Below the pieces are notes generated by a model. It did no database searches and had not been told where the DNA came from. It was given only the letters and a program-made list of their open reading frames with translations. From Acidimicrobiales bacterium (GTDB lineage: Bacteria; Actinomycetota; Acidimicrobiia; Acidimicrobiales; Aldehydirespiratoraceae), in NCBI GenBank assembly GCA_033344915.1, contig JAWPML010000001.1:344369-408368 (forward strand): a stretch of DNA of 64,000 bases, given 5' to 3'. The translations under genes were made by a program, and so were the position numbers. Of the stretch, positions 15,964 to 25,191 are shown piece by piece. Within the stretch, counting starts at the first letter, position 1, and each line of letters begins with the position of its first letter.

Positions 15964-16884
15964 GTGACGATCGACCTGGACCGAGTCACCCAGGCGGCCG
16001 GCGCGATACCGCGTCCGTTCGTGGGATCGCCGCAGTATCGAAGCGAGCCGCTGAGTCGTCTGCTCGGGGTCGAGTTGATCCTGAAGGTCGAAACCATCAA
16101 TCCGACCGGCACGGTCGCGAGTCGCGGTGCCGAATGGTGGTTCGAGTGCCATCGGGACGTTCATCGGGTCGTCTGTGCCAGCGCCGATGACTTCGGTGTC
16201 GCAATGGCCAACGCAGGCCGGAACCGAGGGATCGATGTCGAACTCTTCGGCCCGCTCGACGCTGATCCCAGCAAGGTCGAGAGCCTTCGCCACGCGGGCA
16301 CCATCGTGCGGCTCGACGGCACGACTGCCGACGAGACCAGGGCGGAGGCGCAGCGCTACTCCCGCATGGTGGATGCGTTGTTCATCGATGACGGCGATCA
16401 CATCGAGCTCGCCGAGGGCGCGGCCACGATGGCCGCGGAGCTCGACAGCGACAACGGCGACATCGACGCGATCTTCGTTCCGATCGGGCGGGGGACCCTC
16501 GCCCACGGCACCGGTGCCTGGTGCCACGACCGCATGCCGCGGACGCGTGTCGTCGGCGTCGGGGCGGAACGGGCGCCCGGCACGGTACACAGCGTGCGGG
16601 AGGGTCGGCTCGTACGGACGCCGGTAACCCCCGGGGCCGGCGCGCCGGAGATGTCGGTCTCGGCACCATCAGAATTGATCGTGGTGCCCTTGTCCGACGC
16701 ACTCGACGACACCGCGCTGGTCAACGACCGCCATCTCGAGCAGGCCGCGGTCGCACTCCTGGCTCACGAGGGCATCCGAGCGTCGCTCGATGGCAGCGCC
16801 GCCCTCGCGGCGGCGGCACTCGCCGCTCCGGACATGCGTGGGGCCAGGATCGTCGTGCCGGTCACCGGACGGGCCGCGGGCTGA
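15964..16884 (+). CDS. PLP-fold (threonine dehydratase-like) protein lacking the PLP lysine
   Basis: The 306-residue protein follows the fold type II pattern of threonine dehydratase and threonine synthase: LKVETINPTGT near residue 40, a Rossmann-like VCASADDF near 72, KVESLRHAGTIVRLDG near 100, and PIGRGTLAHG near 165. Active enzymes have NPTGSFKxRGA; here the segment is NPTGTVASRGA, so the Schiff-base lysine is replaced. The SxGN substrate loop is also changed (SADDFG). The protein is therefore probably not a PLP enzyme of the usual kind. It begins one base after the racemase gene (GTG 15964; GTG 15955 would overlap it), implying coupled translation. Its function is unknown. Confidence 0.7.
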   Translation: MTIDLDRVTQAAGAIPRPFVGSPQYRSEPLSRLLGVELILKVETINPTGTVASRGAEWWFECHRDVHRVVCASADDFGVAMANAGRNRGIDVELFGPLDADPSKVESLRHAGTIVRLDGTTADETRAEAQRYSRMVDALFIDDGDHIELAEGAATMAAELDSDNGDIDAIFVPIGRGTLAHGTGAWCHDRMPRTRVVGVGAERAPGTVHSVREGRLVRTPVTPGAGAPEMSVSAPSELIVVPLSDALDDTALVNDRHLEQAAVALLAHEGIRASLDGSAALAAAALAAPDMRGARIVVPVTGRAAG

Positions 16885-16886
16885 GC

Positions 16887-19394
16887 TCAGCGCCGCCGTT
16901 TCGCCCGGCTCGTCGGAGCTGCAGATGCGGGATCCTCCGGCCACTCGTGCTTCGGATAGCGACCGCGGAGTTCGCTGCGTACCGCCTGGTAGCTGTCTGA
17001 CCAGAACGACGCGAGATCGCTCGTGACCTGGACCGGCCGATGCGCCGGGGAGAGCAGATGGAGGACGAGCGTGACGGCACCGTTTGCGATCGTCGGGGTC
17101 GTGTCCAACCCGAACATCTCCTGCAATCGCACAGCCAGCACCGGGCCCTCCGGCGCCGAATAGTCGACGGGGATGCGGGAACCCGACGGCACGGTGATGT
17201 GCGTGGGCGCGAGCCGGTCGACATCGCGGACCTGACGCCAGTCGAGTCGGTTGTTCAGCGCTGACTTCAGATCGATCATCTCGAGGTCGGCCCGCCGCCG
17301 AGCACCGGCCAGCGCAGGCGCAAGCCACGTTTCGAGTTCCTCCGCGAGCGCGTCGTCGCCGACATCGGGCCAGTTCTCCCCGTCGACATGATGGAGAAAC
17401 GCCAATCGCTCCCGCCAGCGCCTGTCCGCTTCACGCCACCCGAGGAGACCGAGCCCCTCGCGCCGGACACCGGCGAGCAGCGCCTCGCGGACGGCATCCG
17501 GATCGGGGTCGTCGTCGGGGCTGCGGCGCAGTACGAGCGCACCGAGCCGTTCCTGGCGTTCGAAGGCGACGTCGCGGGACCGACGATCCCATTCGCCTCG
17601 TACGAGTTCTTCGATCCGGTCGGCGTGAAGCGTCTCGAGGTCGTCCCGATCGATCGGAGCCGCCGTGACGATCCGGGCGTCGGCCCCCATCCCGTCGGTC
17701 TCGGCGACCGCCAGGTACGGCTCCCGGGCGAGGGCGTCGTCGGCCGGCGTTGCAACGCCGGCACCCGATGCCAGCAGAAAGCTTCCGGCGTCGGCTCGGC
17801 GTTGCGCGAGCCGATCGGGGTAGGCGAGCGACACGAGCGACCCGACCATCTCGACATCCGGCGGTTCTTTCGCATCCAGACGCCGGCGCCAGCGCCGGGC
17901 GAGTTCCTGTGCCCGTCGCCGCCGACCCTCGTCGATGCCGCGCCCGCCCTGTTCCAACGCCTCGACCCGAAGCCGGAGATCAGTCGGCCGGTCACGACCG
18001 GTGAGCAGGTCCCGGTCGGCCAGTACGGCGGCCAGATCGCATGCCGTGCCGCCGAGTCCGAGCTGATCGCCACGGATCATCATGTGGGCGAGGCGCGGTT
18101 CCGCCCCGAGCGCGATGATCTCGCGTCCATGGGCCGTGATGCGGCGATCGTCGTCGAGCGCGCCCAACGTCGTGAGGACGCCACGCGCGGCCGCAAGCGC
18201 GGCCGCGGGCGGGGGGTCGACGAACGGAATCTCGTGCGCGTCGACCGCGCCCCACGCCGCGATCTGGAGCGCGAGCGACGTCAGATCCGCGGTGAGGATC
18301 TCGGGCGGCTCGTCGGCCCGCCGTCGGCCCTGTTCGACCTCGGCCCACAGGCGAACACAGACACCCGGCCCCTGCCGTCCGGCGCGCCCGCGGCGTTGGT
18401 CCGTTGCCGCTTGGCTCGCATTGACGGTGCGAAGTCGGCTCATCCCGCGTCCGATGTCGGTTTCGGGACGGCGTCGCCGACCGGTGTCGATGACGATCCG
18501 CACGCCCTCGATGGTCACGCTCGTCTCCGCGATGGGGGTGGACAACACCACCTTGCGGACCCCTCGGGATGCCGGCCGCAGCGCTCGGTCCTGTTCAGCG
18601 GGGGGCAGCGAACCGTGGAGCGGCATGATCGTGCACCCGGGTGGAAGCCGCCCGCCGAGCGCCCGGGCGGTGCGGTTGATGTCGCCCACCCCCGCGAGGA
18701 AGACCAACACATCTCCCGAGTGGGCTGCCACAGCCTCGACGATGGCGTCGGCCGTGTCCTCGGCGGGGGCCCGACCGGGCGACGGCACCCGATACGTCGT
18801 CTCGACCGGGTGGAGCGGCGAGTCCACGTGCACGATCTCGGCGCCTTCGAGCTGCTGCGCAATCGTCTCGCCGTCGATGGTGGCCGACATCAAGACCAGC
18901 CGGAGGTCCGGGCGCAGGGCGCTGCGCGTCTCGCGGGTGAACGCGAGCGCCGTGTCCGCGTGGAGGCTTCGTTCGTGGAACTCGTCGAAGATCACCGCGC
19001 CGACGCCTTCCAGCGCCGGGTCATCGATCAGCATTCGGCTCAAGACGCCCTCCGTGACCACCTCGAGTCGCGTTCCCGCACCGATCCGCGTATCGAAGCG
19101 GGTGCGCACACCAACGAGGTCGCCCACCTCGCTGCCGAGCTCGTCGGCGATCCGTTCGGCCGCGGCGCGAGCGGCCACTCGGCGCGGCTCCAGCATCAAC
19201 AGTCGTTGGCCGGTCAGCCAGTCGGCACCGATGAGAGCGGGAGGTACGCGGGTGGTCTTACCGGTGCCGGGTGGAGCTTCGAGGACGACGGCCCGATTCG
19301 CCGACAGGTGTTCCTCGATGCGCGGGAGTGCGGCGTCGACCGGAAGGTCGGTGGGCTCGCCCACTCCGGACTCAGCCCCTGCCTGCCGCGGCAC
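16887..19394 (-). CDS. hrpB: ATP-dependent helicase HrpB
   Basis: The product (835 residues) carries the DExH helicase motifs in order: Walker A APPGTGKTT near residue 42, DEFHERS (motif II) near 137, SAT (motif III), STPIAETSVTI (motif V) and QRRGRAGRQGPG (motif VI). The HrpB-specific C-terminal domain follows. HrpB is a presumed RNA or DNA helicase whose cellular role is poorly known. GTG 19394 overlaps the upstream hydrolase by 23 bases; GTG 19364 would avoid the overlap and still precede the conserved region. It is convergent with the PLP-fold gene, and the palindrome GCTGAGCTCAGC (16880-16891) contains both stops. Confidence 0.9.
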   Translation of the reverse strand: MPRQAGAESGVGEPTDLPVDAALPRIEEHLSANRAVVLEAPPGTGKTTRVPPALIGADWLTGQRLLMLEPRRVAARAAAERIADELGSEVGDLVGVRTRFDTRIGAGTRLEVVTEGVLSRMLIDDPALEGVGAVIFDEFHERSLHADTALAFTRETRSALRPDLRLVLMSATIDGETIAQQLEGAEIVHVDSPLHPVETTYRVPSPGRAPAEDTADAIVEAVAAHSGDVLVFLAGVGDINRTARALGGRLPPGCTIMPLHGSLPPAEQDRALRPASRGVRKVVLSTPIAETSVTIEGVRIVIDTGRRRRPETDIGRGMSRLRTVNASQAATDQRRGRAGRQGPGVCVRLWAEVEQGRRRADEPPEILTADLTSLALQIAAWGAVDAHEIPFVDPPPAAALAAARGVLTTLGALDDDRRITAHGREIIALGAEPRLAHMMIRGDQLGLGGTACDLAAVLADRDLLTGRDRPTDLRLRVEALEQGGRGIDEGRRRRAQELARRWRRRLDAKEPPDVEMVGSLVSLAYPDRLAQRRADAGSFLLASGAGVATPADDALAREPYLAVAETDGMGADARIVTAAPIDRDDLETLHADRIEELVRGEWDRRSRDVAFERQERLGALVLRRSPDDDPDPDAVREALLAGVRREGLGLLGWREADRRWRERLAFLHHVDGENWPDVGDDALAEELETWLAPALAGARRRADLEMIDLKSALNNRLDWRQVRDVDRLAPTHITVPSGSRIPVDYSAPEGPVLAVRLQEMFGLDTTPTIANGAVTLVLHLLSPAHRPVQVTSDLASFWSDSYQAVRSELRGRYPKHEWPEDPASAAPTSRAKRRR

Positions 19395-20043
19395 TCATCG
19401 AACGCACGGCGGCGGCGACAGCTTCGGGATGTGAGCGCATCACGTAGTGCCGCGCACCCTCGACCGTTGTGCGTTCCGCGTGCGGGAGCTTCTTCTCCAT
19501 GTAGTCGTTCGCGCCGAGATAGGCCTTGTCGCCGTCACCGATGACGAGGGCGAGCGGCAAGGTCAGCTCGGTCATGCGATCGATCACCATGGAGTCCACA
19601 TGGAACGCGACAGCGGCCGCCACCTCCGGGATGTCGTAGTCCTTGGCGTTCTCGCGGACGCGTCGGTTCCAGCTCTCGCGCGCCTCCGGATCGCGGAATC
19701 CCGGCCCCGTCGATACGAGGACCATCGCGCCGATCGCGCCGGGACGGGTCAGCGCGTACGCCATGCCGAGGTAACCCCCCAGGGAATGCCCGACGAGCAC
19801 CACCGGCGCGTCGAGCGTCGAGAGGACTCGATCGAGGTCCTCCAGGAGCGCTTCGCGCTCGTAGTCGGCCGGGTCCTCGCTGACCGGTGATCCTCCATGA
19901 CCCGGGAGATCCACGGCGACGCAGGTGTGGTCGTCCAGGAGGTCGATCGCCGGCGTCCAGACGTCCGCGTCCGAGTCGAGACCGTGGACGAAGAGCACGG
20001 TCGGGCCCGAGCCGCGGGTCACGACATTGAGGTCAGTGGTCAT
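19372..20043 (-). CDS. alpha/beta hydrolase
   Basis: A short (223-residue) soluble hydrolase: VLFVHGLDSDADVW near residue 15, VDLPGHGGSP near 45, nucleophile elbow GHSLGGYLG near 85, and an acid/histidine pair near the end (EGARHYVMRSHPE). The triad looks complete. Substrate cannot be assigned. It lies 19 nt downstream of the enoyl-CoA hydratase gene and overlaps the hrpB start, so the three are likely cotranscribed. Confidence 0.85.
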   Translation of the reverse strand: MTTDLNVVTRGSGPTVLFVHGLDSDADVWTPAIDLLDDHTCVAVDLPGHGGSPVSEDPADYEREALLEDLDRVLSTLDAPVVLVGHSLGGYLGMAYALTRPGAIGAMVLVSTGPGFRDPEARESWNRRVRENAKDYDIPEVAAAVAFHVDSMVIDRMTELTLPLALVIGDGDKAYLGANDYMEKKLPHAERTTVEGARHYVMRSHPEAVAAAVRSMSAAAGRG

Positions 20044-20062
20044 GAGTCAGTTCTCCGAGCAG

Positions 20063-20833
20063 TCAGCGGCCATGGAAGGTGGCGTGGCGTTTGTCGAGGA
20101 AGGCCTGGACGCCTTCGCGGAAGTCCTCGCTGTCGTAGCAGGCGCGTCGCGCTTCGGACGCCACATCATCGAGGTGGCCGCGGCCGAACGAGTCGACGCT
20201 CAGTTTCGTGGCGCGATGGGTCAACGGAGCGAGACGAGCGATCTTCGCCGCGAGCGCGCTCACGTGGTCCTCCAGGTCGGCCTTGGTGACGACCTCCTGC
20301 AGGAGCCCGATTGCTTCCGCGTGTGCTGCGTCGAAGACCTTCGCGGTGTACAGCAGCAGCTTCGCCTGAGCGGGCCCGATGAGCTCGACGAGTCGATGGA
20401 GCGCGTCTCGCGGGTACGCGAGGCCGAGACGAGCGGGCGGCACGGCGAAGGTTGCGTCATCGGCCGCGATCCGGATGTCGCAATGGAGTGCCATCGCTAT
20501 GCCACCGCCCATGCACGGACCGTGGATCGCCGCGATGACCGGCACCGGGATGGCGGCGAGCGCCTCCCACGCCGCGTGTTCCGCGTCGTCGTAGGACTGG
20601 GCCTGCTCGCCGAGCCGGCGGGTCGGGAACTCGCTGATGTCGGACCCCGCCCCGAAAGCCTCCTGCCCGGCACCGCGCAGCACGATGACCCGTACGTCCG
20701 GGTCGGCGAGCAGCTCGCGGGTCGCCCCCGGCACCGCGGCGTACATGTCCGCGGACATGGCGTTGCGGCGCGTCGGGTTGTCGATGATCAGCGTTCCGAC
20801 CGCGCCATCGCGCTGTATTCCGATCCCCGGCAC
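20063..20833 (-). CDS. enoyl-CoA hydratase/isomerase family protein
   Basis: A 256-residue crotonase-fold protein. The first oxyanion-hole region is AFGAGSDISEF near residue 60, the second is HGPCMGGGIAMALHCDIRIA near 98, followed by RLGLAYPRDALHRL. It acts on acyl-CoA thioesters, probably as a hydratase or isomerase. The usual catalytic Glu after the GGG helix region is not obvious, so an isomerase or hydrolase activity is possible. GTG 20833 is chosen as it starts right before the first strand; upstream in-frame sequence overlaps the GGDEF-EAL gene. That gene ends 43 nt upstream. Confidence 0.8.
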   Translation of the reverse strand: MPGIGIQRDGAVGTLIIDNPTRRNAMSADMYAAVPGATRELLADPDVRVIVLRGAGQEAFGAGSDISEFPTRRLGEQAQSYDDAEHAAWEALAAIPVPVIAAIHGPCMGGGIAMALHCDIRIAADDATFAVPPARLGLAYPRDALHRLVELIGPAQAKLLLYTAKVFDAAHAEAIGLLQEVVTKADLEDHVSALAAKIARLAPLTHRATKLSVDSFGRGHLDDVASEARRACYDSEDFREGVQAFLDKRHATFHGR

Positions 20834-20876
20834 CCCCGCAGCCTGCCAGACGGCGCGAGTCGAGGTGGTGTCGGCG

Positions 20877-23800
20877 TCAGTGGGAGTGGCCCGCGAGTGC
20901 TTCGCCGTCGAGCTCGCGTGAGAGGAGCCCACCGATCGTGGACGCGTCGGCCGGTCGTGCGAAGTAGTAGCCCTGCCCGAGGCGACAGCCCAGCGCCAAG
21001 AGTCGCTTGTGCTGGTCGGGAACCTCGATGCCCTCGGCTACCGTCTCCGCCCCCATGCCGGCGGCGATGTTGAGCACGGTGGAGACGATCGTGGAGTCGT
21101 CCTGGGTCTCGAGCCGGGCGACGAACGACTGATCGATCTTGAGGATGTCCGCCGAGAACTCATCGGCGTACTTCAGCGTGGCGTAGCCGGTTCCGAAGTC
21201 ATCGATCGCCACACGGAGGCCAGCGGCGCGGAGTGCATCGATTCGTTGTACGACGAGCTCGAAGTCGTTGATGAGTGCGGACTCGGTCAACTCGAGCACG
21301 ACGGCCGAACGTTCGATGCCCGAGCTGTCGACCAGCTCGAGCACCTCGGCCACGATCCCGTCGCGCTGGAGCTGAACCGGGGAGATGTTCACGCTGGCAT
21401 AGATGTCATGCCCGCGACGGCGCCACAGAGCGACCTGGGCGAGGGCGGTTTCGAGCACCTTGCGCCCGAGGGGCACGATGAGGCCGTTGCGCTCTGCGAG
21501 CGGGATGAAGGACGCCGGGCTGACCATCCCGCGTTCGGGGTGGTTCCAGCGCACGAGCGCCTCGACTCCTGCCGTCTTGCCGGAGAACAGGTCAAGGATC
21601 GGCTGGTAGTGCACTGTCAGCTCGTCGCCCTCGATCGCGGCGGCGAGCGAGTTCGAGATCTCGAACCGCTCGAAGGTCTGCTCGGCCATTCCGGACTCGA
21701 AGAGCGCCCAGCGGCCCTTGCCCTTGGCCTTCGCTTCGTACATGGCGACATCGGCGGCCCGAAGGAGATCCTCGGGCGTCTGGCTACCGTCCTCGTCCAT
21801 GGCGATGCCGACACTGACCCCCAAACGCACCTCGTGGCCCATGAGGTCCACCGGGCGGCTCAGTTCCTCGACGATCCGGTCGGCGACCAGCGTGACATCG
21901 GAATCCGTGTAGACGTCGGTCAGAAGCACGGCGAACTCGTCACCACCGAACCGGGCGGCCCGGTCGTGGAGGCGCAGGCGCCCGAGAAGCCGTGACGAGA
22001 TCTCGACCAGGACCTGGTCGCCGGCCGCGTGCCCCAGCGAATCGTTGATGTTCTTGAAGTCGTCGAGATCGATGAAGAGCGCTGCCACCCGGCTCCCCGC
22101 ACGGCGGTCTGTCCGCAGCGCCGCTTCGAGCTGCTTCGTGAACTGCACCCGGCTGCCGAGCCCGGTGAGGTCATCGTGCAGGACCTGATGGCGGAGGTCG
22201 TCCTCGAGCTGCTTGCGGACGGTGATGTCACGGATGTTGAGGACCAGTCCGCGCACGGAGTGGTCTTTCCGAAGGTCAGTGATGGTCACGTCGACGGTGC
22301 GTTCGTCGCCGTCGGCTCGCAGCAACGCGAGTTCGATCGTATGACTTCCTTCCATCGAGTCGAGCATCAGCGCCCGGATCTCACCGACGTTCCCGCTCTG
22401 GTTCGGCGCGATCAAGTCGAAGAAGCTCTGGCCGCGAAGGCTGCTGGGACGATGCGCGAGCAGCTCGTTCGCGGAGGGCGAGATGTACGTGAAGGTGCCA
22501 CCGTCGTCGATCACGGCGATGACGTCCGAACTGTTCTGCACAAGGCCGCGGAACCACTGTTCGCTGCGCTGCAGGCCGAGCTTGGCAGCTCGTGTCTCAT
22601 CGACGTCTCGTGCCGTGAGGACGACGCCGGCGACTTCCGGGTTGTCCGAGAAGTCACGAGTCGTGACATCGAACCAGCGATATGTCCCGCCGTGGGTTCG
22701 AAGCCGAAACTCTGCAGCAACGGCGACCTCATCGGAGGTTGACGGTGCATCGATGAGTGCGCGCAGGGCGTCGGACTCGTCTGGGTGGCACAGCACTAGC
22801 GGGTCCATCCCAATCATCTCGCTGTTGCCGATGCTGAGCACACGCTCCGAGTTCGGTGAAGCGAACTGAACCAGACCATCGGCCCCGATTACGACCACAA
22901 GGTCCGACGACTGTTCGACGAGGGCGGACAGCCGTTGTTCAGCGCGGCGCTCAAAGCGCGCCTCCGTGAGCCGCAGCGACACGAGAGCCTGTGTAATCTG
23001 CGCGGACATAGTCTGAAGCGCGAGTCCATAGGCGGTATCGAGATTCCCGGCCACCTCCACGAGGATCCGCCCAAAGCGACCGCGGTCGCCTAGTTCCAGT
23101 TCGACGAAGTTCGAGGCCCCTGAGTCAACCGCGATCAGATCGCGTAGGTCTGGCGAAGCGGACTCCGCTTCGAGCGTGAGAATCTGCGCCGCCTCTGCTC
23201 CTTCGAGACGAATGACAAGGTGTCGGGTTGCTTCGCGTGTTCCGATGATCGCGGCGTACCGCGATGCTTCGCCGACGACAAGTCGAATTGTCTTCGATGC
23301 AGCAACTGCGATCTCGCTACCGGAGGATGCGTCGAGGAGACCTCGCCCCGACTCAGACAGCGCTGCGTCGAGGCCAGCGACTCGCTCCTTTGCTCGGAAG
23401 AGCAGCGAGATTCGGACGAGGCTGACCACCGCGAGAGCGGCGGAGCCGGTCACCAGCACAGGTAGGTCCGGCTCGGTATCTCGGACGAGGGCCGCGAGCA
23501 GCGCCATCGGAAGTGTCAGCAGTGCCGCCGCGAGCATCGCAGTCCGCACGGCAGTCAAGCGAGGCTCACGGTACTCCGGAGTCTCGACGAGAGATGGCGC
23601 AAGCGGGTGAAGAAATGCGGCGGCGCCCAAGACGAGCGCCAATGATGTAACGACTGTGGCCGCCTCCAGGGCCCAACTGCTGCCTGTGCTGTCAAGGAGA
23701 AGGAGGATGTCGTTGGTCAGCAGCAAGCTCGAGGCAACGGCGAGCAATCGCCAACTACCGTTCCGCGTCCCAGGCCCAACGGCAAGGCGAGCGATGTGTC

Positions 23801-24308
23801 CGAGCAGAGTCAGCGTGAGGATCGAGTACAGGACATTACCGGCGCGAGTCCATCCGTCGATCGTGCTGTCTCGGAGATAGTCGGAGAGAATCGCGCTGAA
23901 GACCACCACTGCGGTCGCGGCTGTAAGGAGGAGTCCGTCCAGTGCCGCTTCGAGATCACGACGAGTCGAGCGCAGTCGCCAGAAACTCTGGCATGCAGCG
24001 ATCAAACAGATGTAGCCGAGAATCGCCGGGATTTCGGCGTAGCTGGGGAACGGGTTCTCGACTCCGATGGATGCGCCGTGCACTAGGCGGATCACCGCAG
24101 CGACGAGAACCAAGGAAGTGCCGGCTGCAATGTACTGCCAGGGGCGATCCCGTTCGCTCCGGCTCGCTCGGTTTCGCCGCAGAATTACGGCGATCAAGAA
24201 GACCGCGGCTACAGCCTTGGCGACCGCCTGAGCGGTCTCTCCGGCGAATGTCGCGAGCGCGACAAGGCACACTCCAACAGCGATAGTCCGGAAAGAGTCC
24301 CTCCCCAT
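20877..24308 (-). CDS. membrane PAS-GGDEF-EAL c-di-GMP protein
   Basis: The product is 1143 residues. About eight or nine hydrophobic helices span residues 5-310, forming an integral sensor unlike the short MASE domains I know. A GAF-like segment, two PAS domains (about 465-700), a GGDEF domain and an EAL domain follow. The active-site GGDEF is intact (RFGGDEF) and is preceded by an RxxD inhibitory site (RLHD, five residues before). The EAL domain has EALVRW and DDFGTGY intact. Both synthesis and breakdown of cyclic di-GMP are thus possible. It follows the acyl synthase gene by 51 nt on the same strand; codon use in its N-terminal half is less GC-rich than in its catalytic half. Confidence 0.9.
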   Translation of the reverse strand: MGRDSFRTIAVGVCLVALATFAGETAQAVAKAVAAVFLIAVILRRNRASRSERDRPWQYIAAGTSLVLVAAVIRLVHGASIGVENPFPSYAEIPAILGYICLIAACQSFWRLRSTRRDLEAALDGLLLTAATAVVVFSAILSDYLRDSTIDGWTRAGNVLYSILTLTLLGHIARLAVGPGTRNGSWRLLAVASSLLLTNDILLLLDSTGSSWALEAATVVTSLALVLGAAAFLHPLAPSLVETPEYREPRLTAVRTAMLAAALLTLPMALLAALVRDTEPDLPVLVTGSAALAVVSLVRISLLFRAKERVAGLDAALSESGRGLLDASSGSEIAVAASKTIRLVVGEASRYAAIIGTREATRHLVIRLEGAEAAQILTLEAESASPDLRDLIAVDSGASNFVELELGDRGRFGRILVEVAGNLDTAYGLALQTMSAQITQALVSLRLTEARFERRAEQRLSALVEQSSDLVVVIGADGLVQFASPNSERVLSIGNSEMIGMDPLVLCHPDESDALRALIDAPSTSDEVAVAAEFRLRTHGGTYRWFDVTTRDFSDNPEVAGVVLTARDVDETRAAKLGLQRSEQWFRGLVQNSSDVIAVIDDGGTFTYISPSANELLAHRPSSLRGQSFFDLIAPNQSGNVGEIRALMLDSMEGSHTIELALLRADGDERTVDVTITDLRKDHSVRGLVLNIRDITVRKQLEDDLRHQVLHDDLTGLGSRVQFTKQLEAALRTDRRAGSRVAALFIDLDDFKNINDSLGHAAGDQVLVEISSRLLGRLRLHDRAARFGGDEFAVLLTDVYTDSDVTLVADRIVEELSRPVDLMGHEVRLGVSVGIAMDEDGSQTPEDLLRAADVAMYEAKAKGKGRWALFESGMAEQTFERFEISNSLAAAIEGDELTVHYQPILDLFSGKTAGVEALVRWNHPERGMVSPASFIPLAERNGLIVPLGRKVLETALAQVALWRRRGHDIYASVNISPVQLQRDGIVAEVLELVDSSGIERSAVVLELTESALINDFELVVQRIDALRAAGLRVAIDDFGTGYATLKYADEFSADILKIDQSFVARLETQDDSTIVSTVLNIAAGMGAETVAEGIEVPDQHKRLLALGCRLGQGYYFARPADASTIGGLLSRELDGEALAGHSH

Positions 24309-24341
24309 ACAGCCTGGGTCGGCACTCCTGAGCCTGAAATG

Positions 24342-24356
24342 AGGGCCTTAGCCCAG
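24342..24356. promoter_or_regulatory. degenerate copy of the GGCC palindrome
   Basis: On the minus strand this reads GGGCTAAGGCCCT, with arms GGGC/GCCC around TAAG. It resembles the palindromes at 25063-25080 and 25162-25183 but has shorter arms. It lies in the 51-nt gap between the acyl synthase stop and the GGDEF-EAL start, 33 nt before that start. It may be a regulatory site; the match is weak. Confidence 0.3.
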
Positions 24357-24359
24357 GAT

Positions 24360-25073
24360 CTAGGCTCGTCGCGCTGTCAGGTCGCGGACCTTGGGCTGAA
24401 TCTCCGGCACTGTGCTGCGGAGGTCGATTACTACCTCGTCCAGCTCACTGAACGGAATGTCGCCCGAGAAGAAGCGGAGATTGTCGGGCGCCATCGACTC
24501 TGCAGCACGTGGCACGTAGATCGCAGTCGGTGTGGTCCGCGCTCCCATGAACTCACGGGACTCCCCGATCTGAACCATCGGGATCTCGAGAAATCGGCGA
24601 GCGAATGTGAGCATACGATCGTCGACGATAGCGAGGAGGTACGCGCGGCGGGTTTCGATCGCGCGCCGCCACACCGCTCCGTACAGTGCGCCAGAGATCG
24701 CCATGTGCTGCATGCCGTTGCGGAGAGTTGCCAACGCGGAGATCTCGGCGCATCGATTCGTATCGAGCTCCGCGAAGATCTCCATGGCGTCAGCACGCAC
24801 ATCAAAGTGTTGGAAGGCCGGGAAGCCCCGGACACTCGGCCGGATGAGGCGACAGGTGCCTACGATCTGGTCAGCCTCTTCGTCCACAGCGATGAAGTAG
24901 TCGCTAAACGGTACCCAGTCGTCATGAATCAGTCCGTCGGACCCAAGCTCGTCTCGGCTGATGAAACCCTCATCCACAAAGCACTGGGAGTGCAGCCGCC
25001 TGGCAGCAAGCAGTTCCTGGGAGTTTTCCACAGGGCGAATCGAGAGACCGGGCACGGTCGGAACTAGGGCCAT
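24360..25073 (-). CDS. LuxI/FeeM-like N-acyl transferase (autoinducer-synthase fold)
   Basis: The product is about 237 residues. Conserved features of acyl-homoserine-lactone synthases and N-acyl amino acid synthases (FeeM, and the exosortase-associated acyltransferases) are visible: ARRLHSQCFVDEGF near residue 25, DYFIAVDEEADQIVGTCRLI near 60, and CAEISALA near 108, whose Glu aligns with the ELSR motif. Such enzymes join an acyl chain from acyl-ACP to an amino acid or amino lactone. Substrate and product are unknown. Starts possible: GTG 25082, ATG 25073, or GTG 25055; the last would place the GGCC palindrome just upstream, as in the neighbouring gene. No ribosome site precedes any of them. 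A regulator of the LuxR type is not encoded nearby. Confidence 0.65.
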   Translation of the reverse strand: MALVPTVPGLSIRPVENSQELLAARRLHSQCFVDEGFISRDELGSDGLIHDDWVPFSDYFIAVDEEADQIVGTCRLIRPSVRGFPAFQHFDVRADAMEIFAELDTNRCAEISALATLRNGMQHMAISGALYGAVWRRAIETRRAYLLAIVDDRMLTFARRFLEIPMVQIGESREFMGARTTPTAIYVPRAAESMAPDNLRFFSGDIPFSELDEVVIDLRSTVPEIQPKVRDLTARRA

Positions 25074-25080
25074 AAGGCCC
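25063..25080. promoter_or_regulatory. GGCC palindrome at the acyl synthase start
   Basis: The plus strand reads ACTAGGGCC-ATAA-GGCCC. Read on the coding (minus) strand it is GGGCC-TTAT-GGCCCTAGT, followed after seven bases by GTG (25055-25053). The divergent gene has the same right half, GGCCCTAGT, eight bases before its GTG. It could be an operator or a leaderless-start element. The motif contains the ATG at 25073, which argues against that start if the site is regulatory. Confidence 0.5.
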
Positions 25081-25161
25081 ACGACGCTATGGACAGTTTG
25101 GGGTGAAAGTCAACCCGGGCACGCGCGAGGGAGGGTCAGGGGCGCGCGGACGGTGGTGGAA

Positions 25162-25183
25162 ACTAGGGCCATCCGGCCCTAGT
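25162..25183. promoter_or_regulatory. perfect 22-bp GGCC palindrome before the membrane protein gene
   Basis: ACTAGGGCC (25162-25170) and GGCCCTAGT (25175-25183) are exactly complementary with a four-base centre, ATCC. The GTG start of the following gene is eight bases downstream. Its shape resembles operators of dimeric LuxR/NarL-type regulators (DevR-like GGGCC sites), although no regulator gene is adjacent. As RNA it would form a nine-pair hairpin. Confidence 0.55.
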
Positions 25184-25191
25184 CTCGAGCA

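Noticed and set aside
17388..19544. 718-codon open frame antisense to hrpB
   Set aside because: It is rich in Arg, Gly and His, has no domain, and mirrors the codon pattern of hrpB, which has all helicase motifs. It is a high-GC shadow frame.
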